64,000 nucleotides of DNA from Tritrichomonas musculus (lineage: Eukaryota > Parabasalia > Tritrichomonadida > Tritrichomonadidae), in the NCBI GenBank assembly GCA_039105265.1, contig JAPFFF010000001.1, forward strand, positions 2,976,001-3,040,000, given 5' to 3'. The notes under the pieces are model-generated. The model was not told the DNA's origin. It ran no database searches and saw only the letters and a list, made by a program, of their open reading frames with translations. Positions 10,825 through 21,318 of this stretch are shown here, one piece after another. The translations under genes and the position numbers were made by a program. Position 1 is the first letter of the stretch. Every line of letters starts with the position of its first letter.

Positions 10825-11488
10825 AATAATTACTATTCTTTTTTTAATTTTTCATACATTTTTGCTTGCTTTTTATATTTCTTTATGATATAGATCGGTT
10901 CTTGATTGAAAATTTTTAATCGAAAATCAGAATGTCGTGGAGAAAAAGGTTTTGATGAGCTACCATCTGGTATCGAAATAGACGGCTTCAATTGTAATAA
11001 ATTTTGACATGGAGTTGATGGTTGAAGCTTTGGCTTTTTTTTTTCATTTCACTTTTATGATATTCTTTCAGAAATTGAAGAAATGAAGGATCTTTTGCGA
11101 AAAAGCTATAAGTACTTGCACTCTCCACAATACTTTGTGATAAGCTTGCTTTAACGTTTTCAAGAAAAACAGCAAATGCTGCCTTTAAAGGCAGCAATAA
11201 AGTAATCATAAATAACCAATTCTTCATTCAAATCCAAATTCAGTATTTTTTTTTCAAAATTCTTTTCAGCTCATCGTTTTCTAGACAATCTTTTGATAAT
11301 TCTCGATAATTACATAGCTTAAAATTCTTGTTTGGTATAATTTTATAATTCTCTAATTTAGAAGCAATTAAAGTTTCTTTACATATTTTAACAAAATCGT
11401 GTAAAAAACTAATGTAATTTTTGACATCTATATCTTGAATTTCCTCAATTAGTTTGTCAAATATCAATTCATCTGCTTTTCGAAACAT
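10825..11488 (-). pseudogene. broken gene of unknown family
   Basis: Three adjacent minus-strand frames appear to belong together. The first is 11488-11240 (82 aa, ATG; helical, FRKADELIFDKLIEEIQDID). The second is 11227-10988 (79 aa, ATG; hydrophobic start NWLFMITLLLPLKAAFAVFL, then SSFAK-type helical sequence). The third is a continuation to about 10825 ending in a basic tail (FNQEPIYIIKKYKKQAKMYE). The second and third are offset by a frame change at the A/T run near 11037-11043, and the first and second are separated by in-frame stops. I do not recognise the family. The tail looks like a cytosolic C-terminus. This is probably a decayed host gene, but separate small genes are possible. Confidence 0.4.
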
Positions 11489-11583
11489 ATTATTAATGAT
11501 ATTTTCTATACTACATTCTAGATTAATAATAATATTTTGTATTAAAAAAATGGATCCAACAACAAACTTTTTTTTAAATAATA

Positions 11584-11607
11584 GGCCCTATTAAATAGGG
11601 ATGACTC

Positions 11608-11635
<28 letters not shown>
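11584..11635. repeat. 7-bp palindrome followed by a poly(A) tract of about 28
   Basis: CCCTATTAAATAGGG forms a near-perfect palindrome, followed within a few bases by an uninterrupted A run at about 11608-11635. It lies about 100 bp upstream of the tRNA gene. It may be a simple-sequence tract; no function is inferred. Confidence 0.55.
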
Positions 11636-11638
<3 letters not shown>

Positions 11639-11732
11639 GATTTTCATTGATAACAATATAGAATCAAAGAATTTTTTTTTAAACAGTCTTCAAAAGAATA
11701 CTTGAAACAATTTAAAGTAATATTACAGAAAA

Positions 11733-11804
11733 GGGTGTTTAGCTCAGTGGTAGAGTAGTGTACTAGCCCTACATTGGCCAGGAGTTCGAATCTTCTAACA
11801 TCCA
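11733..11804 (+). tRNA. tRNA-Ala (anticodon AGC)
   Basis: A 72-nt cloverleaf can be drawn by hand. The acceptor stem is GGGTGTT with AACATCC (one G-T pair), with discriminator A. The D arm is GCTC/GAGT with loop AGTGGTA. The anticodon stem is GTGTA/TACAT with loop CTAGCCC, giving anticodon AGC. The T arm is AGGAG/CTTCT with loop TTCGAAT. The internal A box (TAGCTCAGTGG) and B box core (GTTCGAATC) fit the Pol III consensus, and a T run follows directly as terminator. There is no intron and CCA is not encoded. Position 37 is C rather than the usual purine, a small oddity. Confidence 0.92.
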
Positions 11805-11811
11805 TTTTTTT
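11805..11811 (+). terminator. Pol III terminator (T run) of the tRNA
   Basis: A run of T follows the discriminator base of the tRNA directly, as expected for RNA polymerase III termination. Confidence 0.8.
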
Positions 11812-12044
11812 GAAACCTTTTTTTTAATATGGGAATTCACTATTAGGAGTGACAAAATCTGGTTACATAAATACTATTGAACCTGATCAAAATTTTGAAA
11901 ATTTCCAAAAGCAAGTTGAAGTGTCACCTTATTCTAATATTGTTGAAACTTTTTTAAATTTGGGAAAAATAAATGAAAAATAAAGAAAAATTCAAATTTT
12001 AATTTGAGTAATTTAGATAAGGAAAAAGTTTTTTTTTTTAATTA

Positions 12045-13394
12045 TTATATATTATCAATATCTTTTTCTAATTCTTCTTCCATTGAAATTTCTTTTGGTG
12101 GCCTATAAAGTACTGCTATAATTATTAAAATGATTGTCAGAACTACAACAAATAAGATACCACAAATAATTCCAATATATTTTGGCTTTAAACGGAAAGG
12201 TTGCCTATTTAATGGGACATATGAATATAATGACTCATTCTCTACCAAGAATCCCATATCTTTAAGATAAGTAGTATCAATATTAAAATAATCACTTTCA
12301 TATGTAATTATTATTTTTGGCTTTTCAGAAATGCTTGTCCAATTTCCATTAAGATAAAAATTCACATTTTCTAATAATGATACCCTTGGATCAAAATACA
12401 TAAGAGTAATATTTAAAGTACTTTGACCAAGATTTTGACCTTCAAGAATGAAACGGAAAATACTACCTCTTGCTATCAAATTAAAAATATTTCCATAAGA
12501 TTTTCGTGCCTTATAGCAGTAATCACCTTTTTTACCACGGTATGTTGATGCAACGCAATATTGATCATCATAGAAATAAATAGAAATATCAGAAATATGT
12601 CTATATAAATATAAACGGCCATATTGTTCAACATGGACTTTATCCTGAGATTCTTCATCTATAATAGATTGTGGATCCATTAAAAAAAACGTTGTTCTAA
12701 TATTTTTTGAATTCTTATCTAATGTGGAGTCATACATAAATAATGAATTAATATTTAAATCATTGTTAACAATATTTAATTTGATATTTTTGATAGTTAA
12801 ACATGAAACTTTGTCTTTTATGTTCCCTTCAATTGAAATCCTTAAATATTTTTCCGAATTTTTTTGTTGGTTTGCCATTTCAATTGGTCCGATTATTTTC
12901 TGGCATAATGCTGAAAATGATTTCGCCTTCTCATCATTAATATTGCTTGTAATTCTGTAAATCGCTTTTATTGTATTCACCGTTAAATTTCTTAAATGAT
13001 TTAAGCCAAATTTTCGAATTCCAAAAGAATAAAACATATATTGATCAAATTCAATAAATACAACATTTTGGTTTGGTAAATTATTAAAATCAAGTGCTTC
13101 AAGTGAATAATCACATATTATAAAGAGATATTCACTATATTTTGAAACTTTCTTTATTATATTATTAATATTTGAACCATCAGAAGATAGCGCATTTTGT
13201 AATGGAGCATATAAATTTTTGCAATAACTCTGACTCACTTCATATTCATGTATTATTTTACAGAGTTTATCTTTATCATCATTTAACATTCTTGTAAAAT
13301 TTTGCATCTGACTCTCATTTTGAGAACTTATAAATATAATTGAATATTGCGGAATTCCAACTGACAAGGAAACTAATAAAAAGACGCAAACCAT
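12045..13394 (-). CDS. type I single-pass membrane protein, surface candidate
   Basis: The frame is open from a TTG at 13445, but the first ATG is at 13394, directly before a good signal peptide (MVCVFLLVSLSVGIPQYS), so I start there (449 aa). The ectodomain of about 390 residues has scattered Cys and N-glycosylation sequons (NFT, NLT, NIT, NWT). A strong transmembrane segment follows near the end (YIGIICGILFVVVLTIILII), then a basic stop-transfer RPPK and a short acidic tail (SMEEELEKDIDNI). This topology is typical of trichomonad surface proteins. I do not recognise the ectodomain family. The gene looks intact and single-exon. Confidence 0.82.
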   Translation of the reverse strand: MVCVFLLVSLSVGIPQYSIIFISSQNESQMQNFTRMLNDDKDKLCKIIHEYEVSQSYCKNLYAPLQNALSSDGSNINNIIKKVSKYSEYLFIICDYSLEALDFNNLPNQNVVFIEFDQYMFYSFGIRKFGLNHLRNLTVNTIKAIYRITSNINDEKAKSFSALCQKIIGPIEMANQQKNSEKYLRISIEGNIKDKVSCLTIKNIKLNIVNNDLNINSLFMYDSTLDKNSKNIRTTFFLMDPQSIIDEESQDKVHVEQYGRLYLYRHISDISIYFYDDQYCVASTYRGKKGDYCYKARKSYGNIFNLIARGSIFRFILEGQNLGQSTLNITLMYFDPRVSLLENVNFYLNGNWTSISEKPKIIITYESDYFNIDTTYLKDMGFLVENESLYSYVPLNRQPFRLKPKYIGIICGILFVVVLTIILIIIAVLYRPPKEISMEEELEKDIDNI

Positions 13395-13445
13395 CTTTAT
13401 AGCAACTAAACTTTTTGAATTAAACGCCACTTCTAATAAAATCAA

Positions 13446-14379
13446 TTCAAACTCAATTTTGAATTGTTTAAATATTTGAATCAGATTATTTATGAGTTAA
13501 TTCTTATGAATATTATGCTTGAGCAATTGGTTTTATTTACCACTTTCAAAATGTCGACAATTCCATCAATAAATGAAAGTGGACAGGGAAAATTTTTTAA
13601 ATTTTTTATTGAAAAATCTTTTAGACAGTAAAATCTAGTGTTTGAAAACAACTTATTGTTAATAATTTGATATATCAGATAAAACAACTTATTTGGTTTT
13701 AATATTTTAAAAAAAATATTTCATGTAATACTTAATATATATATAGAAAAAGATCAAATATCAAATTTAGTGTCATTTATAATGTTGAATTAGCATTTCT
13801 TTATGAAATATATTTTAATAATAATGAAAATAATAATCTTGTTTTTATTAAAAATAATCTCTGGCAGAATTAATTAGATAATGCGATTTTCTTTTTATTG
13901 TTATTATTATAATTGTTATATCCTTAGAAAATGGAAAATAATAAGCTATTTTATTTCCATTTTGATTGATTTTTCCATCTTGAGAGAATTTGTGATTGAA
14001 TGGTTCAGAATTTTTCAAATAAACTTTCTAATATATTTTTTCCATTTTGCATTCTATGATGAAAAAATTATTATTTTTACTTGATTTTATAATATATAAT
14101 AATATGGTATAAGCAAATATCGCTTTAGATAATGGTTTAATAGAAAAAAAAAAAAAAAAAAGATGAAATACAAATAGATGTTTATAATCTAGGCGATATA
14201 GAAACTCTTATTTGGTAAATCAAATTTTCTGCCACCACCAGGAGAACAATTGCCAACAGATTGTATTCAATTTGGAAAATTTTGAATTCATAGAAAATAA
14301 AAATTATCTAGATATAATATTATATCTAGTATTGATATCCAAATAATTTCTTTCATCATCTGCCACTCCGATTATTTTC
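13446..14379. other. AT-rich intergenic region, no supported gene
   Basis: Short frames at 13490-13687 (minus) and 13881-14084 (plus) have low-complexity AT-driven composition and no family resemblance, so I do not call them. A poly(A) run lies at about 14146-14161. Nothing else is recognised. Confidence 0.5.
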
Positions 14380-14640
14380 AATATTTCTTCAGGTTTATTT
14401 TATCCTCCATTTGAAGTTACATATGGCGGAATTGTGATTTGTGTTAGTGATTAGCAATAAGAGAAATCATAATATACAATTGAAGTTACTGATGATGGAA
14501 TTGATACTCTTCTCATATAATTATTATCAAATTTAAAACTAATATTTTTAATTTCCATCAATAAATAATAAACAACATCGAGTTTATTATTTCTCAGAGC
14601 AATTTCAATTGAGTTTTCAATTGAAGTTTAAGCTGTTTTT
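14380..14640 (-). pseudogene. remnant of an ankyrin plus BspA-like LRR_5 gene
   Basis: Read on the minus strand, this stretch encodes an ankyrin-like helix (NSIEIALRNNKLDVVYYLLM), then after a short linker the LRR_5 pieces RRVSIPSSVTSIVYYDFSYC and SLTQITIPPYVTS, with in-frame stops between. The ankyrin-to-LRR junction (VVYYLLM) is the same as in the gene at 3619-5689, so this is a decayed paralogue of that architecture. Only about 260 bp remain. The similarity fades below 14380 and ends next to the Sel1 fragment on the other strand. Confidence 0.7.
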
Positions 14641-14642
14641 AA

Positions 14643-15101
14643 TTCACTGCCACTCCAAGATTTGTTGATGAAATAAATGAAACAATAAATTCATTGATTA
14701 ATGATTATATTTGTTCAAAGCAATCAGATAAACTAATGGAATTGTTAAATAATTTAGGTGATGAAGAAACTGTTTTATCTGTATTTAATAAATGCTTTCT
14801 TGAACATCATGATATATATCTAAATCTATGTAAAAAAGGAATTCAATTAAATAATCCAATTGCACATCATAAATATGCATTAACATTAATATTTTCACCA
14901 AATGTGAATAGATTTTCATTGGATGAAGCACGAAAACATTTGGAAGAATCAATTAAACAAGGGTTTTCATTTTCATATTTTTTACTTGCACGACTTTATC
15001 ATGAATGTTTTGATGAAAATAGTAAATCAATTGAACTCTTAAAAAAAGGTTCAGAAAAAGGAGATAAATATTCAAAATGCTTGCTTGGCTATTTTATTTA
15101 A
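14643..15101 (+). pseudogene. Sel1-repeat protein fragment, 5' truncated
   Basis: An open frame from about 14643 to 15101 encodes Sel1-like (TPR-related) repeats: PIAHHKYALTLIFS, EARKHLEESIKQGFSFSYFL and SIELLKKGSEKGDKYSKCLL. No ATG lies at the front; the only in-frame ATG is internal (KLMELLNN). Similarity starts abruptly beside the ankyrin/LRR remnant. Past the stop, Sel1-like sequence continues briefly (RGIGIKKENKKGIQMILQSS) to about 15195. Intact trichomonad members are long cytosolic adaptor-type proteins, some with a kinase domain. This is a truncated and decaying fragment. Confidence 0.72.
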
Positions 15102-15337
15102 CGAGGAATTGGAATCAAGAAAGAAAATAAAAAAGGAATTCAAATGATACTTCAGAGTAGTGCTGAAGATTATTATTGTAATGCTTTCAATTGAAGACTG
15201 GAAAAAAAGCAAAACTTCCAATTGTTTCTAATTCCGAGTTACTTGAAAATTCGATTGATTCAAGTTTATTACACGAATGAAAACAACAACTACATAAAAA
15301 GCATAATTGAATAGAAATTGATCGTTACAATAATAAA

Positions 15338-16909
15338 TTATTTAAATAAATTATGAACATCATCAATTAAGAAATCATGCAAGAATTCGAATGCGTTATC
15401 TTCTCCACTTCCATTAATTGGATGCAAACAAGGCCAAAATTCCCAATCATCGTCATCATCATTATTCGATTTCACAAAGATTCCTACAAGGACAGATTTT
15501 CCAGTAATTTTTCCGCGAGCATCCAAAAACATCAACTCTTTCCTAGTGTTCATATCCACCAGCCTGCATGCTCCGCTGTTCAACGAGCAATTTCGATCAG
15601 AAGAGAACACGATAGAGACGCATTTGACACTTTTATCGAGCAAGTGAGGTGAAAAACACAATTTATACATATCGTTTATGAAGCCAACTTCATTATTGTC
15701 ATATTTACAAACCGCTTCAGATTGACCTATATTATTCAAATTTTCACCATTAGCACCAGATGTGAAAATGAAGACTTTATTGTTGGTGATGTCTGCGTGA
15801 TACTGAAATGCAATAACAATTTTTGTTTGTGGTGATTCAATTTCATGAAATTTGTATGAATTTTTAATTGAATACTTATTCAATTTTTCAATAAGACAAC
15901 GATAGTGGAAGGATAAATTGGGAGGACAAATTCCTCTTGAACCACAATCTAAAATGGTTTTGAGTGCAATGCCATCAGGGTTTGAATGGTAAAAATTGAA
16001 TAGGCTTTCAAAAAGTTCACCAATTTGCTTTTCATTTGGGGTGCTTAGAGAAACTTTTTGCGGATTTATTCCTTGTGGAATTGAAAATGGTGTCAAAGTG
16101 AGTTTTTTTATAAGTGTAAATTTGATCGGGAAAATTGAATAGGATATATTAATATTTTTTCTGCTATCTACTAGAATTGATATGTCATTTGTAAATAAAA
16201 AGTATTGATCAAGATCGCTCATATCTGCTGGGTATGGCGCATTGGCAATGTTGAGAGAAATTTTCCCAGTATAATTGATTGATTTAACATAAAAGAATGA
16301 GGTTTCATTTGAAAAATATGCATCATATATGAAAATATCAGTAGTACCAGATGGTCCATTTTTTGAAGTTTTAAATTGATTTTCAAAAACCCTTTCAAAG
16401 ACTGTTCCATTTGCATTGACTGATTGAACAAATAAATGAACTTCTTCTCCTTCATTTGACCTTAATGGTGGATCATATGTTAAATACATATAAACTTGTA
16501 AACTAACAGTTTCAGTATTTTTAAAATTAAGACTGGACATTGTTGGTAGAATTGAATATTGACAAAAAGATTGGAAATTATTTGATGAATTATTCAAATC
16601 AATTCGAAAGGTTTGTTGGCTATTTTGATTTAAATTTTCTGGATTGAGAAAAATTTGTCCCTTTCCGATATAATCTTCCCCAATTATTTTTTTATTCCAA
16701 AATTCAATAACTAACGAATCAAAGCAATAAAATGGAATATAAAATTCATCATCCCATTCAGGATCATTTGTTTTCTTCTTCTTTTTCGATTTATATAATG
16801 AAGTTGGATTAATTGTATTGTTTTCATGCTGCGGAATAATTTTAAAAAATGGATTCAATGGCTTTTTTTCATTAGGAAAGTTAGCAGAAATAATTTTAAG
16901 ATGAATCAT
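15338..16909 (-). CDS. C2-domain protein with TerD-like C-terminal region
   Basis: The protein has 523 residues from an ATG. Residues 1 to about 120 form a C2 domain (LKIISANFPNE, then KKTNDPEWDDEFYIPFY and LVIEFWNKKIIGEDYIGKG), the Ca2+/phospholipid-binding fold, with a Lys-rich loop that could favour anionic lipids. The middle is beta-rich and unknown. The C-terminal 120 residues (SVKCVSIVFSSDRNCSLNSG, CRLVDMNTRKELMFLDARGK, LVGIFVKSNNDDDDDWEFWP) follow the TerD-like pattern of an asymmetric beta-sandwich, including the acidic patch expected for metal binding. That second call is inference from pattern only. There is no signal peptide, so it is likely a cytosolic, membrane-recruited protein. 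The gene looks intact. Confidence 0.72.
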   Translation of the reverse strand: MIHLKIISANFPNEKKPLNPFFKIIPQHENNTINPTSLYKSKKKKKTNDPEWDDEFYIPFYCFDSLVIEFWNKKIIGEDYIGKGQIFLNPENLNQNSQQTFRIDLNNSSNNFQSFCQYSILPTMSSLNFKNTETVSLQVYMYLTYDPPLRSNEGEEVHLFVQSVNANGTVFERVFENQFKTSKNGPSGTTDIFIYDAYFSNETSFFYVKSINYTGKISLNIANAPYPADMSDLDQYFLFTNDISILVDSRKNINISYSIFPIKFTLIKKLTLTPFSIPQGINPQKVSLSTPNEKQIGELFESLFNFYHSNPDGIALKTILDCGSRGICPPNLSFHYRCLIEKLNKYSIKNSYKFHEIESPQTKIVIAFQYHADITNNKVFIFTSGANGENLNNIGQSEAVCKYDNNEVGFINDMYKLCFSPHLLDKSVKCVSIVFSSDRNCSLNSGACRLVDMNTRKELMFLDARGKITGKSVLVGIFVKSNNDDDDDWEFWPCLHPINGSGEDNAFEFLHDFLIDDVHNLFK

Positions 16910-17052
16910 TTACTAAAATAGTAAAATTTTCAGAGATTTTTTACACAACTTTTTCTATGAAAAAATTTGAAAACATTTTTCAACTTTTTGATAAATTTGT
17001 GAATTTTAAAAAAAACTCAATTGTTCAATCTGAAGTTATATTTATCAAATAA

Positions 17053-18821
17053 TCTGAGATAAATTTTATCAAATATTCAAGAATGTAGATTTAAATTTAT
17101 CCAATTATGATGAAAACGAGCCAGATCGTCGTCCAAAATTTTATACAGTAGGAGATACTACAGACACTCCTACATGCGGAGACATAACAATACTAGGTTG
17201 CAAATTTATACAACTCTACTCTACAGGCAAAAGCCATCATTATGGCGGCGCTTTACACATAGAACAAGATTGCAATCTGATGATTCATGAGTCCATCTTT
17301 GATACATGCCACACAAGTACAGAATTTGGCGGTGCCCTATTTGCATGCAAGAAATATCATCCTATGTCTAATTTAAAGCACATGCAAAATGATAAGCTAA
17401 CAACCGCAGATATTCAATTTTGTTGCTTCCAGCACTGCTATGGCGCAAAAGACATTACATACGGCATTGCAGCATTGATTGCAGCCAATGTTACTCGTCT
17501 TTATTACTCCTCAACAATCAACTGCACCAAACATGAAAAAGATGAAGTGAACAGAGCCCATGGAGCACAATTTGATATTCAAGCAGAGAATGTTACTTCT
17601 AATCATTTGAATGCAACTGGTGCCTATTCAAAATATTGTGGCTCAGTTGAATATCGTGACGCTTCAGTTGGCCATTTTCAGTTCCAGACAATTGTTGATA
17701 TGGACTGCAAATACGCTATTTCATTTACGTCAGTTGTGATTACAGGCCTTAAGATATCAGACTGCAACCTCATAAACAACTCAATGAGCAACACTGACAG
17801 TGAAGCTAATCTTGTGCCTGCATGTATACATGTCAGAAAGAAACCAATTCAAATAGAAAATTTCTATTTTGTTAATAACATTTTCAATAATAATATTGGC
17901 ACATATGCGTCGCGTGGAAGTGAAGATGAAGATAAAAGTGTAACCATAACCCTCATAAATTGCTATTCTGATGATCGAAACAATAACAGATTTAATGGCA
18001 TATCCTATGTAACAACAGAAGGATGCTTCCTTGAACAAGAACACGTTACAACAACTCATATCCCACAGTTGAAGCTCGGTGAATGCGCTGGTGAAAAAAA
18101 GGCTGATGCTTTCATTTTGACTTCAATTTTCACACCGTCAATTGTGTTTTCTGTATCGAGCCAGTTTTCCGATTCACAAATTTTTCCTCCTTCTGGAAAG
18201 TTCAGCAATTCGGCAAAATTCACCAACTCAGCCTTGTTCACTCAATCAAAAGGTTTCACTGATTCAAAGGAATTCACAAAATCAAGAAAGTTTTCTAGTT
18301 CCAACAAATTTACTGACTCCGCTTCTTTCATTTCATCGAATTCATTTACATCTTCAAATGGATTCACTGCTTCAAATGGATTCACTGATTCAAATGGATT
18401 CACTGATTCAAATGGATTCACTGATTCAAATGGATTCACTGATTCAAATGGATTCACTGATTCAAATGGATTCACTGATTCAAATGGATTCACTGCTTCT
18501 AATGCATTTACTAGTTCTGTGGTTTTTACTCCTTCTGTTGAGTTTTCCGGGTCAGATTTGTTCCTTCCGGTTGTAGATAAAGACCTTTCAAATAATGATA
18601 AAAAAGGAATTGGAACTGGCGCACTTGCAGGAATTGCTGCTGGGGCAGCTGCAGCGGTTGGAATCATTGCTGCTGTTGTATTCTTTATTATTAAGAAGAG
18701 ACCTTCAATTCAAGCAGGTGATGCAGATGTGCTTGAAACTGACAAGAATTCGCTTACTGTTGACAACAACCTGAATTCTATGATGAAAGAAGATGATCCG
18801 TTCGCTGATGAATTTATCTAA
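17053..18821 (+). pseudogene. beta-helix surface protein with FTDSNGF repeats, 5' truncated
   Basis: The first ATG is at 17280 (513 aa), but the same frame is open and coding-like back to about 17053, with Pmp-like strands (GDITILGCKFIQLYSTGKSH, HYGGALHIEQDCNL) that need no ATG. No signal peptide remains, so the 5' end has probably been lost. The ectodomain resembles the parallel beta-helix (Pmp-like) surface proteins of trichomonads (GGALF, CxFxxC-type turns). At about residues 300-430 a Phe-Ser/Thr repeat region ends in FTDSNGF tandem copies. A transmembrane helix follows (GALAGIAAGAAAAVGIIAAV) with a short acidic tail (DDPFADEFI). It is a former or variant surface antigen. Expression would need an upstream start not seen here. 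Confidence 0.72.
18345..18500 (+). repeat. 18-bp tandem repeat coding FTDSNG
   Basis: The unit TTCACTGATTCAAATGGA is repeated about six times almost without change, flanked by diverged copies (TTCACTGCTTCAAATGGA and others). The period is six codons, so copy number can change without shifting the frame. It is part of the surface protein stalk. Confidence 0.9.
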
Positions 18822-19040
18822 GATTATTCAGTGTGAATATATATTTAAAATTAATTTGAAAATACAAATAATTAAGCGAGATAACAAAAAAGTTTGTCTA
18901 TAGTCCACTGAGAAAGGCACCTTTTTTATTTTTTGAACTTATTTCATTGAAATGAATTCAAAAAGTTAGTTTTTTTATCAAAATAAAATTTATCTGATTG
19001 CCGTTATTGCCAGATGAGTTTTAGTTTTTTTTTTTTTTAA

Positions 19041-19201
19041 AATTAGTAAAAAAAGGGGATTAGACAAAAAAACCAATTCAATTTTTTCGTCAGTATTCAA
19101 TTTTTTATTTTTGAGAAGGTTTTTTTGTCCATATAAAATTCGATTGGACAAAAACACTAGTTTTTCATTCAATTTGAAATTTTGAATTGGACAAAAAAAC
19201 C
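19041..19201 (+). repeat. left inverted repeat of the 2.45-kb element
   Basis: Left arm, complementary to 21319-21492. It contains repeated GGACAAAAA-type motifs in direct and inverse orientation. Confidence 0.75.
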
Positions 19202-21318
19202 TATGCACTTTAAAATGAAAATTTCTTTTTATCACTATAAATTATATGATTTTAAATTATACCGGCATATTTATAAAAAAGTAATTATTTTGTATTCATA
19301 ATATTTTGTGATTTGGATGTGGCTCGAAAATGAATCAACAATATCATGACATCAAAATGTGAAAAACTAAATGAAAAATGTTTTGATGATATTATAACGA
19401 ATATAATATCATATTTATCTAATTAAAAGTTATTTTTAAGATAAAGTTGAAATCGATTATTTCAATCTCTCAGAAAATAAAATAAATAATAGTTTTTTTC
19501 ATATTTTTGAGATTTATACTGTGAATATTTTTATAATAACAATAAATACCAGAGTATGCATCCAAAATGATTAATAATTTGATTCAATTATTATATCAAA
19601 AAAACTTATAAGTCTGAATGAATAATTGAAACCATTATTAAAATGATTTTAAAATGGTTAATGAAACCAATTTTTACTGAATGTATTGAATAATGTAAAA
19701 ATTATAATCATTTTCAAATTTTAATAATCAAAAGCAGATTTTATAAATTTTTTTATTGTATAAATACTATATGAAGATTTTTATATACTTATATATAGCA
19801 GATATTATATAAATATTTCATGATATTTAAAATTTAGTATTTGAGAGGTTTCATATTTTGAGAAAAAATAAAAAATAATTATTGAAAATATTTCTGATAT
19901 TTTGAATTAAAAATTTTGATAAATAAAAAATATTAAAACTTTTATATCTTTTTTACTACTTAAAATTTATTGATTTAAAAATAAATTTAATCAAAAAAAA
20001 TTATAATTATATTTGTATTTTAGAAAAAAAATATATTTATTATAATTAAATTATCAAAATCTAAAGCATGAATTTAAGAATATCGTTAATCTCGCATTAC
20101 CAATGAAATTATTGAATAAATTTTATTCAAAAAAGAATATATAAATTATGTGAATAAAATAATTGACTGATGCTTACATACTAAACAAGGATATGATTAT
20201 TTCTTTAAAAATATTATTTGAAACTTTGAAGAATTATTAGCAAAAGTGAACTCAAGTGCAAAGAAGATAGGCCATAGTGAGAATTCTTCATTATTATCTT
20301 CATAAAAGTACTTCCAGTGCAATTTGTGGAGAATAAAATGTATTTTTCTTTAGGATTACTTATGAAATAGTTTAATTTTACTGTTTTAAGTGTTTATTAA
20401 ATCACATTTCTTTATTTGAAAACCGTTCTTAATGCATGTCAACAATAATAAGTAATAAAAAATCTCTCAGTAATGGTAATAAAAATGTCTTTCAGTAGCA
20501 ATTAAAATGGTTAAACTTTAATAGTCTAATCCGAAAGATTTCTTTTGAACCTCTTCATTCATTTTTTTATGATTTGTTTTTACACTCCTTTAATCATGAT
20601 TTGTTAAATTTGTTAACATTAACCTAACCTGAAAAAGATGTAATATGATTTTAATAGCTGATATTATAGAAATTGGCTTTCTTTCCAAAAGTTATGTAAT
20701 AGTTGAAATGTTCTATATTTTTATCATAATCTTTCAAGGACTTGATGCTCATATTTTATGCAGTTCTTTATCGACAAACCTCGGTGGTCTTTTATTCGTT
20801 TCAAGATTATGTAATAATTTTAATGAGGTAGATAGATATGACTTTATAAGTGTATGCTTTTAATATTAACATAATATAAATATTGTTGGTTTTGATGCCA
20901 AAAATTTTTATGCTTAAATAATTCTTTGATTATGTATTTTTTGGAATGATTATTGCATGATAGGAGCTCAGATATTTTTTGTATGACTATTTGTAAAGGA
21001 ATATATATATTTTTGTAAACTTTAATATATAGCATTTTTCGAAATCTTTAATTTGATTATAATTTCGCATAAAAATGCATAATTTCATTTTCTAAAACTA
21101 AGTTCTATTTATTTATAATCGAAATTCCTGGAAATGATTGAATTTTATGAACCTTAATTATATCCAATTTTGATTTTTTTAAATTTTTTAAGTGTTACGA
21201 ATTATGATTTAAAAAATGAATCAATAGCTTTATATTCATAATTTATTTTTAAATTTAGTATTTATTTTTTGTTGAATTTTAATTTTTATTTCAATTATTT
21301 TATCATTCAAATTTTTTT
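19202..21318. other. interior of the inverted-repeat element, no gene seen
   Basis: About 2.1 kb of AT-rich sequence. The only frame of note (20645-20863, 72 aa, hydrophobic start) has no family resemblance, and a minus frame at 20844-21035 looks like chance. No transposase motif is visible on either strand. Confidence 0.55.

Noticed and set aside
13881-14084. 67-aa hydrophobic frame
   Set aside because: Hydrophobicity is explained by T-rich codons; no signal that it is coding.
18142-18667. Plus and minus frames of LIQMDSL- and FESVNP-type repeats
   Set aside because: They are shadows of the 18-bp repeat array, which keeps all six frames free of stops.
18990-19235. Minus-strand 81-aa frame with FLSNRILYGQK
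   Set aside because: The same peptide is encoded at 21349-21531 on the other strand only because both lie in the inverted-repeat arms. It is repeat DNA, not a gene.
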